DNA of 64,000 nucleotides from Trissonchulus latispiculum (lineage: Eukaryota; Nematoda; Enoplea; Enoplida; Ironidae), in NCBI GenBank assembly GCA_030248195.1, contig JASAND010030984.1, forward strand, positions 1 through 64,000. The letters run 5' to 3'. The notes below the pieces were generated by a model. The model had not been told where the DNA came from, did not search any database, and worked only from the letters and a program-made list of their open reading frames with translations. Each line of letters begins with the position of its first letter. The first letter of the stretch is position 1. The position numbers were made by a program, and so were the translations under genes. Shown here piece after piece: positions 1 to 9,600 of the stretch.

Positions 1-659
1 TCATAGGGGTCGCGGCAACGACCCCTATAATATGTGTGAAAAGTGGCTGGAGACAGTGTAAAATAAGCTGCGCAGAAGCTGCGCAAAATCCTGCGCAGAT
101 CCTGCGCAGATTTCATGCGCAAATTGTAGAGCACATCGAGTTTAGTATGTCTGTGAAGTTTCAGCCCCGTATCACTTACCGTTAAAAAGTTGCGCCCCGG
201 ACCGGTTATGGCGGCGATGTTTTTTTTTCCGGTTTCTCCTATTTGATGGTTGTATTGTACATAATGTTCGCCGCTTTCACGTGATCTGCAGCGGTGGGCC
301 AACCTAAAGGGCTATGGGGTCTAGTAGTACCCTCTAAAGAATTTAAGAATCACAACTTTTTTGCGCCGCAGCTGCGCCACAGCGCCGCAGTGGCGCCGCA
401 AAGTCGGCTCATAGCGAAAAGTGACCATTTTTGTGGTCGTCGCTCAGGTCGAACGTTACGAGCTGGAGCTGATTTCTTTTTATATTCAGAAATTACATAT
501 ATTGAACTAACTAACGGTCCAGGTTGCGTTTCTCTATCACTTCCCTAGCGACCACAGTGGCCCGTCAAAGATGGCGAAAATTCGAAAAATGAAAAATCGA
601 AATTTCTCGCTATCTATTTAACTTTGAACGCTCAAATCTTCCATACAATGGTTTTCTGG

Positions 660-1065
660 CACGGAGAATCGATTCCCGCAGTCAGTTTTACCGTCAGACC
701 CACCCATCTTGCTGGGCTGCTTCCACTTTGCCGTCGGGAGGGTCAAGTCGGAAACCGATTCCTGGAGGTCCATGGTAGGCTTTACCTGGCCTCTCAAAAC
801 TTTGTCCATAGGGGTTTTCTGGTGCGCCCAGCTCATTCCCGGTGTCCTTTTTGCCGTAGGACTCATCCATCTTGCTGGGCTGGTTCCACTTTGCCGTCAG
901 GAGGGTCAAGTCGGAAACCGCTTCCTGGAGGTCCATACTAGGCTCTACTTGGCGTCTCAAAACTTTGTCCATAGGGGTTTTCTGGTGCGCCCAGCTCATT
1001 TCCGGTATCCGTTTTGCCGTCTGACGTACCTATGTTGCTGTGCTAGTTCCACTTTGCCGTCAGGA
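660..1065 (+). repeat. ~165-bp tandem repeat units
   Basis: Recurring blocks such as GGTTTTCTGGTGCGCCCAGC and CTTGCTGGGCTG come back about every 163-167 bases. The same unit appears reversed at about 39428-39790. No coding signal is seen. Confidence 0.75.
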
Positions 1066-1104
1066 GGGTCAGTCGGGTGGGGGGGGGGGGTCAAGTGGTC
1101 GAAA

Positions 1105-1760
1105 ATAAAATTTTTCAGAAGTAGTCAAATTTGGTATCAAATGAAAGCTCTAAGTGAGCTGAGCAACTTTTGTCATAGAACTGCGTACCCAAAGTGGCTG
1201 TAGAGTGCTGTGGTGGGGTGGGGTGGGGACTTAGGCTATTTTGGGTCAAAAATAAAATTTTTCAAAAGTGGTCAAATTTGGTATCAAATGAAAGCCCTAA
1301 GCGAACTGAGCAACTTTTGTCATAGAACTGCATGCTCAAAGTGGCTGTGGAGTGCTGTGGTGGGGTGGGGTGGGGACTTAGGCTATTTTGGGTCAAAAAT
1401 AAAATTTCCAAAAGTGGTCAAATTTGGTATCAAATGAAAATCCTAAGCGAGCTGATCAACTTTTGTCATAGAACTGCGTACCCAAAGTGGCTGTAGAGTG
1501 CTGTGGTGGGGTGGGGTGGGGACTTAGGCTATTTTGGGTCAAAAATAAAATTTTTCAAAAGTGGTCAAATTTGGTATAAAATGAAATTCCGAAATGAGCT
1601 GAGCAATTTTTGTCATAGAACTGCGTACCCAAAATGGCTGTAGAGTGCTGGGATGGATGGGGACTTAGGCGATTTTATATATATATCGGTCAAAAATGCA
1701 ATTTTTTAAAAGTGGTCAAAGTTGTGTCAAATGAAAGTCCTAAGCGAACGGAACAACTTG
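1105..1760 (+). repeat. ~147-bp tandem satellite units
   Basis: The block AAAGTGGCTGTAGAGTGCTG recurs with TGGCTG at 1195, 1341, 1488 and 1635, a spacing of 146-147 bases. Each unit holds a G-rich GGTGGGGTGGGG stretch and TTTGGTATCAAATGAAA. Reversed copies lie at 38560-39390. Confidence 0.8.
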
Positions 1761-2021
1761 TCATGGAGCCACCCACCCAAACTTGCTGTGTCAAATAACG
1801 TCACGTGCCTATGAAACTGTTGTCTTTACTTCTTTAGCCGGAATTTAAAGGATATATAGACACACCCAACACACACATATTATCCTCTTTTGTGCGGAGC
1901 ATTTTTGTTACTTGTTAAAAAGGACATTAATACAAAAAAGTTGGATTTGCACAAAATTTGATACAACGGACATTCATCTATTACTTTCCAAAAAACCCAG
2001 TTAGAATAAAGCTCACACCAC

Positions 2022-2245
2022 TGATGCAATTAAGTGCCGCATGGCACTCGATGTAATTACTGGCCACAGGCCTTAGATATAATTAATGGCCATATGGCCA
2101 TAGATGCAATTACTGGCTTCACGCCACCGATATAAGTACTGACTATCAAAACCTCTGTGCAATCTGGCTTTTTGCCACCGATATAATTATGTGCCGCCTG
2201 GCACTCGATGAAGTTACTGGCCACAGGCCATAGATATAATTATAT
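2022..2245 (+). repeat. 26-27-bp tandem repeat, each unit with a small hairpin
   Basis: Seven or eight diverged units start with GATRYAATTA and continue into a short inverted repeat such as GTGCCgcatGGCAC or TGGCCacaGGCCA. One unit, about 2131-2170, is degraded. Unlike a simple microsatellite, the stem bases vary while the pairing is kept in several units. Confidence 0.6.
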
Positions 2246-3143
2246 TAATGAAATAATGGGAAATGTTTTTGTTTTTTATTTTTTTGTTTTTTGTTTTTAC
2301 TTGCATGCATACACTAAACAACACGTGTGTATGGGACCACAGGGCAGAAACGCTTTTCAATACCTTTTTACTCCGGGGGCTCATAAGACCTAAAGCTGCA
2401 ACTAGTATGTCGGTACGCCACTGACGACGCCCGCCGAATACTAGTATCAGTCTGGCAGAGTGGTCAGCGAGTGAATGCACCTAACTCGTATGAATGTGTC
2501 TGTAGCACATAATCGTATTGAGTACCATTGACTTAATATACAGATTAATACATAAACGTTAAGACTTGCCTGAAGCGTCCATACATGACAAATACGGGAT
2601 ACATAAACTCCTAGAAAACACCTATCTACGAATCTCTCTCCTTCTATATGAGGGCGCTAACCTTTGTTTCTCCCCATCAATCATAGCTAGTATGACTCAC
2701 GCTTCGTCGCCTGAATGCTGTCCCACGATGGGAAGCTGGAACAGACACCTTCTTGGCCTTTCGGCTCCGGTAGTAACACATCCATTAACTGCTCATACCA
2801 AGAGTACCTAATGCATAAGAGTGTAACAGCTGGCATATTCTATATTGTATTATCAGCTTGACACATCCTCTGCACGCTAACGGCTGACCCCCCCCCGCAA
2901 ATTGGACCCTTCACTTCAAAAAAAAATTTGGCCGCTATACATGTGTTCTACACAAAACTTGCGCGCGCACTGCTTGTGTTTTCGAGCTTTAACACACAAG
3001 CATAGAGCGAGTAAGCGTACCCCCGTTTCGACTGGGCACCAATTTTCGAGCGGGGGGAGCCTTTCGCGTGCAGCGGATGTGTCACGCTTATAATACATAG
3101 ACCATGACAGCTGTCATACTCATATGTATTATGTACTCTTACT
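2246..3143. other. Non-genic sequence with dispersed repeat fragments
   Basis: I see no convincing exon. Two short dispersed repeats are recognisable. About 2300-2362 (ATGGGACCACAGGGCAGAAA) recurs at about 11930-11985. About 2950-3090 (with GAGCTTTAACAC and GAGCGAGTAAGCGTACCCC) has diverged relatives at 4340-4440 and 49195-49270. If the PDI gene has upstream exons here I could not find them. Confidence 0.4.
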
Positions 3144-3399
3144 CACTAGCGTAGCCAGAAAAAATTTCGGAGGGGGGCAAGCCAAAAATGATCTGAAATT
3201 TCTATCGCAACTAAACCACTGGAGGCAAATTTCAAGCAAAATCTAGTGCTTTTTGGGATAATTTCGTGCAAAAGCAGCGCCGCAGGCGAAAATATTTATT
3301 CACGCTGCTGCTACTCATAAAATTTTTTCTTTTGCCTCCGATTTCAGGGGGGGGGGCATGCCCCCCTCGCTCCCCCCCCCCCCCCTGGCTACGCGCCTG
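3144..3399. mobile_element. hAT-like MITE with 8-bp target duplication
   Basis: A 256-bp element is bounded by imperfect terminal inverted repeats (CACTAGCGTAGCCAG at the left; CAGGCGCGTAGCCAGG read inward from the right). It is flanked by a perfect 8-bp direct repeat, CTCTTACT, at 3136-3143 and 3400-3407. An 8-bp duplication and a GCGTAGCCAGG-type terminus are typical of hAT non-autonomous elements. The interior is poly-G/poly-C rich and has no coding capacity. Confidence 0.82.
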
Positions 3400-3559
3400 C
3401 TCTTACTCATACGCACGCTAGAAGAGCTCGCAGTACTGTTCGACACTCTAAGCCCTGCCTAGCGCGCTTTAGACATCAAATCCTGAAAATTGTGTATGTG
3501 TACTGTAAAATCGTAATGCTACCTTATAAACTTACAAGGTTTCCTTTGTAAATGTTTAG

Positions 3560-3642
3560 GAGAAAGATTTTGTTGGCTTTATGAGCGGTCACACTGAACC
3601 CTCTGACCCGACGCCGTCCCCTGCTCAACCGCCAACGGATAG
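3560..3642 (+). CDS. PDI exon a: C-terminal end of an upstream thioredoxin module plus linker
   Basis: Residues 1-28. It opens with EKDFVGFM, which aligns with the last helix of the other modules (compare GKDDFVKFV), then a TPSPAQPP linker. The acceptor is TTTAG and the donor AG|GTTAGT, phase 2, which fits the next exon exactly. The cis-Pro half of this module must lie upstream; I could not find it in the window. Confidence 0.7.
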
Positions 3643-6600
3643 GTTAGTTAGTTAATTAATTAATTAATTAGTTAATTAATTAATTAATTAATTAATTAAT
3701 TGTTTGGAGAAATTTTTGTGCATTTTGTTGACTTGATATGCGAAGAACAAAGATGTTGTGTTGTGACCCTTTTGTTTTTTTCTTCAGGTTTCTGGAATGA
3801 AAACAATGAGATTTGCTTTGTGCAACATTAGAATTTTTAATCTTAATTTTAGTTTATTTTTATTTTAGAAATTTTATTTATTTTAGCCACAAAACACCCA
3901 CCCCGCCCAGCCCTGCCCCGACCCCTTCAGAGGCGGAGTCCGATTTTGATCCGGCTGTCCTGATTCTAACCAAGGTGAATTTTGAGGAGCGGATCAAGCC
4001 TTTGGACCGTGTCCTGGTCATGTTCTATGCGCCCTGGTGCGGTCACTGCAAGCGGGCCAAGCCGGACTTCGGTGCTGCAGCCGCCGACCTGAAAGCGCAG
4101 CAACTCACAGCACGACTGGCGGCTGTGGATTGTACCAAAGAAACTGGTGGGTTGTGACTTGTGAGTTATTAGGATTTTGAAAAATCTCATCTCCCACCCC
4201 CTCCTTTCAATTCTAAGTTCTAGATACAGCACAGTGCTGTAGTATGATGGATGAGGTATAGATTTTTAGTACTGTCTTGCCGCCTCCTACCTTTGACCAC
4301 GTCTAGTGAACGCACTGAATTTTCCCGCTGTGTTTGAGAGCTATAGCTCGTAGTAGACGCAAATTATGGGCACAAGCATGTAGTATAGAGCGAGTGAGTG
4401 TTCCCCAGTTTCGAGCAGGTACTGATTTGTCACTCCTCAGTCTGCCTGATTTTAGGAGGAGGTACAGCTGTTAGCGGGCAGAGCATAGTTTTTCCTCTGA
4501 TAACAGAGAGCATGCCTATACTGGCATACTGAACTGCTTGCTCTTGTGTTCTGAGTTCTTGCTAAAACGTATATATGCCTAATATAATATATTGAGATAT
4601 TTTGATTTTTGATTTTTTAGATTTATGTCAGTCGCAAGAGGTTCGCGGTTATCCAACCTTTAAATTCTACTCTAATGGTGTGATGATTCAACAGTATAAG
4701 GGTCAGCGAGGGAAGGATGATTTTGTGAAATTTGTGACAGAAGCTGACACCACTCCTTCCACGGAGGAAAAGAAAGCCACAGATGAAAGGTTTCAGAGTA
4801 TTTCTTTTATTTCAAAATTTTAAATTAAATTTAAAAATTTTTCATTCATTTTTCAGCTTTACGGGGAATAAAGACCGTGACCTTTGCTTGCAGGAAGTGC
4901 CATTTATTAGTGCCCATTCCTTGATCGATCTTCGCTCATTGAGTATATATATAGCTGATTTTATGCATTGCAATTAAGGTTCATGGAATGCAGTTTTACC
5001 TGGAAAAATTCTACTTTTTTGCTCAAATTCCTACTTTTATTTCCTACTTCTTTGAAATTTTCTTCCTACTTTTTGAAAATCACTGGGTGCGAGGCCAGAA
5101 TTTAGGATGGAGGTCAGGGGTAGGCAGTGTTGTATTTTGGAAAAAATTGATCACTGTTTTTGTTCACATTTTTTTCGGGCTTTGAATGTTCCCACGGACC
5201 TTTTTTCCCGGCATTTTTTTGCTCCCTCCGCCTACTCTATACGCTGAGGATCAAAATTTGATCAACTGTTAGATCGAATCAACCATTGAATATTATTCTT
5301 TTGGGTTTTCTCTAGGCGAAAAATGGGGGGGTTTCTATGCGAAAAATGGGGGGCTACCCTAGGCGAGAAAAGCGGCTCCCCCACTAGTGGGGGGCATTGG
5401 CAAGCCCAAAAGTGGCTTGGGGGAAACCAAAGTGGTATAAAATTGTCTAAAATGCAGTAAAAATAGCGTATTAATTTTTGGAAATTTTAACCAAAAATCC
5501 TTAAAATTTGGCATTTTCTGGGCACCTTAATATATTGAGTGGGGGGAAGCCCAAGAATCCCCCCATTCCCCCCCTCTGTTAGTTATTTTTCGTTCCTTTT
5601 GTAGTCTACGTATTTTGGTAGATCATAAAAATTTTATATAATTGCTTACTCTTTGACAACCTCTTTCTGTTTTATTTCAGCAAAAAGGCACCCAGCCCTA
5701 CCCCGACCCCTTCAGAGGAGTCAGATTTTGATCCGGCTGTCCTAATTCTATCCAAGGCGAATTTTCTGGAGCGGATCAAGCCTTTGGACCGGGTCCTGAT
5801 CATGTTCTACGCGCCCTGGTGCGGTCACTGCAAGCGGGCCAAACCGGACTTCGGTGCTGCAGCCGCCGACCTGAAAGCGCAGCAACCCACAGCACGGCTG
5901 GCGGCTGTGGATTGTACCAAAGAAACTGGTTTGTTTTGTTTGTTTTTAAGGTTTGTTATGTCGCCGTTCACAAGAGGTTGTAGGTTCGGGTCTTTCCCAT
6001 TATATATCCCCCGCAGCTCCGAAGAAGTACCGAAGAAGCACAATTCGACAGATTGAGTTGAAATTTGGTAGGGGTAGGTTTTCGGACCTGCTGATTTCAA
6101 AAATGCAAAAATTTTAAAGTTTCAAAAAATTTTTAAAATTTTTAAATTTTAGTTTGGGGACCAATGGAAAGCGAACAATTTTTTGTCCATGATTTTGCTG
6201 AAAACTTGCACACAGGGGTTTTCTGGGGCGCTGATCACGAATCTGAAATCAGTTTTTCGATTCAGCTTTTCTTTAGCTAAATATGGGCTAAAGTTTTAAG
6301 CTTAAGATGTAAGCTTATCCTGAGCTAACGAAAAGCAGAATCGAAAAATCTATTTCAGATTCGTGTTCTGCGACCTCGAAAACCCCTGAATACAGCTTTT
6401 CAAGCGAAAACCGTTTTTGAAAAACCTTCTATCGCATCAGAAGAAAAAACTACGGAGGTTTTTTCCGAAGGCTGTGAAAAAACTAGAACTTGTTCCGGCG
6501 GCCATCCGTTTATAAAAGGATTGTTGACGAATTTTTGTCGTCAAAGCTGTTTCCTTATTTTTTAATTCCTTTTTTGCTTTTTTTACTGGAAATATATTTT

Positions 6601-9600
6601 ACTCACTCGATTCTGTTTGTCTAAGCTATTTTCGACTATTTTTTATTTGTGCTTTTTGTCTTCTTTTTCAGAACTATGTCAACAGTATGAGGTCCGGGGC
6701 TACCCTACCTTCAAACTGTTCTCTAAGGGCAATGTTGTGGACCACTATAAGGGTCAACGATCCAAGGCTGATTTTATCAAATATTTGACGGAATTTGATA
6801 TTTCCTCTGCTGGGGGGCAACCCACCCCATCCCCACCCACACCTGCTCCCCAGGAAGACTGGGGTCCAGTACCCCTGCTAACTGAGGGCGATTTTCAGGA
6901 CCGGGTTAGCTCGGCCCCCCGTGCCCTGATCATGTTCTTTGCCCCCTGGTGCGGCCATTGCAAACGGGCCAAGCCGGATTTTATTGAAACCGCCCGTGCC
7001 CTAGCTAACCAACCAGATAAACTGTTGGCTGCAGTTGACTGTACTCAGCAGAAAGGTATAGTCGTTTGTTTTTACTGGATTAAGTATTTGGGGGGGCGGT
7101 AAGATTTTTAGGTTTGTTTTCTGAAATTTGTAATATTGCAGGCAGTTTAAGCATGTACTCGATTTGTTTTTTACGTAATGAATTGGCGTTGATTTGGTTA
7201 AGTTTGCAATTCAGACGTGATCTAAATCTTGATTAAAATGTTGCAAACACATGGACTATAATGTATAGTATGCCATGTGGTATGTTACAGAAAGGATAAT
7301 CTAACTTATTATTAAAAACATTTTATTTTTAATTCTTGGCAATAATATGATATATTCTAAATTACTAAATAACCTACATATGTACTTGACTGGATTATTT
7401 GTGTGTTGTGTACCGGCTGCTTTTTTTTCAGTTTTTGCTACATACATTGATGTTGTTGTTACCATATTACATCGGTTTTGCCGCCATTTTTATCTATACT
7501 GTATTTTCTGCAGATTTATGCCTACAGCATGATGTGGTAGGCTATCCTACCCTACGGCTGTATTCGCATGGAAAGTTTCTGGCCCTACACTCCGGGCCCC
7601 GCACCAAGTCAGACCTCTTGACCTTTTTGGACCGGACAGATTTTGATGACAGGAACCCTGCGGCCGCTTCACCCCCAGTCCTGGTTCAACCCCTTGGGCG
7701 GGCCAACTTTTCTGAGACCATTGGAGGCCGGCCGGCTGCTTTGGTTATGTTCCAGGTGCCCTGGAGTAAGCCCTGTCAAGATGCCCTGAGGCACTTTCGC
7801 GCCACCGCGCACCAATTCTATCGAGCCTCCGCAGTGCTGTTTGCCTCGGTGGATTGTCAGGCGGATAAGGGTCAGTACCCCCCTTTTTAGGAATTATTGA
7901 ATGACCCCCCCCCTCCCCCACCCACTTATAGGGGCATTTTTGTTGCTACGGTGGTGTGTTGGTTGGCGCTGTGCTGATACTAAACTAACTTACGGCGTTT
8001 ATACTAACTTTGAAAGGATTATAAATTATATGATTTTAATTACTTATTTATTAACCAATAACTTTTTATTAGTTATAATGTAATGAAATTATTCTGGGAT
8101 TATTTTAACAGTTTTAACAGAATATTTATGGAACAATGTTTTGGAGAGGGCTTGAACCATGTTTTCGTTGTTCATTTTAATTTCAATGTTTTTTAGTGTT
8201 AGCTTTTGGTTTCTAACAAATTGTTTTAATTTTGCTGGTTTTTGGGTGACTCCTGTCGCGGTAATTAATTTTGTAACAATTATCTATTAATTTTATAACA
8301 TTGTGCAGCTAACTTATGCTTTACGTACTTATGATCTTTGTGTACAAGGTTCGTCTTCGGTTGTATTTTGTTTTGTCAGACTAATTAATAGTTAACAGTC
8401 GGATTAGTTGTGTATTATCCGCATTACGATTTTCATGTTTTTTTAACAAATTACTATTAACACGATAAGTTTGTCTGTTTATGTAGGAATAGGGATATGC
8501 TTAGATCTTAAATGTTCTTTTTTTGCTTGGAATACAGCTGTTTTTATGCAGAAAATCACCTGTTTAGTGCTAACAACTGAAACTAGTTACGTACATACGT
8601 ACTTGCGAAGGGTTTTTAGTGGTTGGCTAGCCTTAGGATTTAATATGAATACATTTTGCTAGAAAAGCTAGGGGTTGTTACGTAATGCTAGTTCTGCTTT
8701 ATGTGGTGGTGAACGTGTTTAACGTGCTTTTTGTATGTGATTCTAAACTTATGATGACAGGTAATATGGCTTAGTGTTGGTGTTCCATTGATTTCAATAA
8801 TAATATTAAATGACGTATTAATTTTTGTGGGTGTTGTAAAACTTGCGACAATTGTTTTAAAACTACGTATATTACGCAATCTTGTTTCCGCTTTATTTAG
8901 TTATGTATGTAGGTTAGCATAAGTGTTTGTTGCTCTTGTTGTTTAGTTAGACAACAAACAGCGTGTATATATATTTAGAATTTTAAATCAGTGTGTCCAA
9001 CTTTTGTTTTAAATTTTTTTCCTCCCGTTTTTTAACAATTTTTCACTTTTTCTTTTGTGTGTGTTTTTCTTTGCAGATTTTTGTGCTGAGCACGAAGTGC
9101 GTCTGTATCCCACCTATGCGCTGTACAGTTTTGGCCAGAAACGAGAACTATCCAGTGGACTGCTGTCCGGCAAAAAACTGCAACAAATGGTCCAAGCCCT
9201 CATTTCGGAGCTAAATCTTCCGACGGCCCCTGCCCCCCAGGCCGACCCTAAGCAGCCCCCTGATGTGGACTGGTCCCCCGGGGTCACTCGTCTGACCCCC
9301 CAGAATTTTGGGGGCTACCTGAACCCCCGCTCCGCTGCCCTGGTTCTATTCTATGCCCCCTGGTGCCGCCACTGTCATGACTGCGCCCCTGCCTATGGGG
9401 AAGCGGCCGATAGCCTAGACAGGGATGAGGCTAGAAAATGGCTTTTTGGAGTGGTCAATTGTGACCAGTATAAAGGTTGGATTGTTTAATATTTTTGGGA
9501 TTTTTTTGTACGTGATCACAATCATACACGTGTTTATAGTCCATTTTTGAAGTATTTTGAAGTTTTGTCCTGTCTAAGTCTACTCGGATAAAATGAATTA

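Larger units (their letters stand above)
1..1924 (+). repeat. Composite ~1.9-kb repeat, copy A
   Basis: This stretch matches, in opposite orientation, 38480-40477 in intron 2 of the minus-strand gene. One end is a palindrome (3-28, ATAGGGGTCG facing CGACCCCTAT), followed by runs of TGCGCA-type motifs. Then come about 2.5 copies of a ~165-bp unit (about 660-1065) and about 4.5 copies of a ~147-bp unit (about 1105-1760). The far end is GCGGAGCATTTTTGTTACTT near 1895-1922. The open frames here are only read-through of the satellite units and I do not call them genes. The left boundary may lie outside the window. Confidence 0.8.

Noticed and set aside
1..28. Helitron terminus (5' TC and a hairpin)
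   Set aside because: The hairpin is at the TC end, no CTRR was found at the other end, and there is no rolling-circle replicase.
709..1437. Open frames of 75-164 codons at the left edge
   Set aside because: They run through tandem repeat units and repeat with the unit period, so they are satellite read-through.
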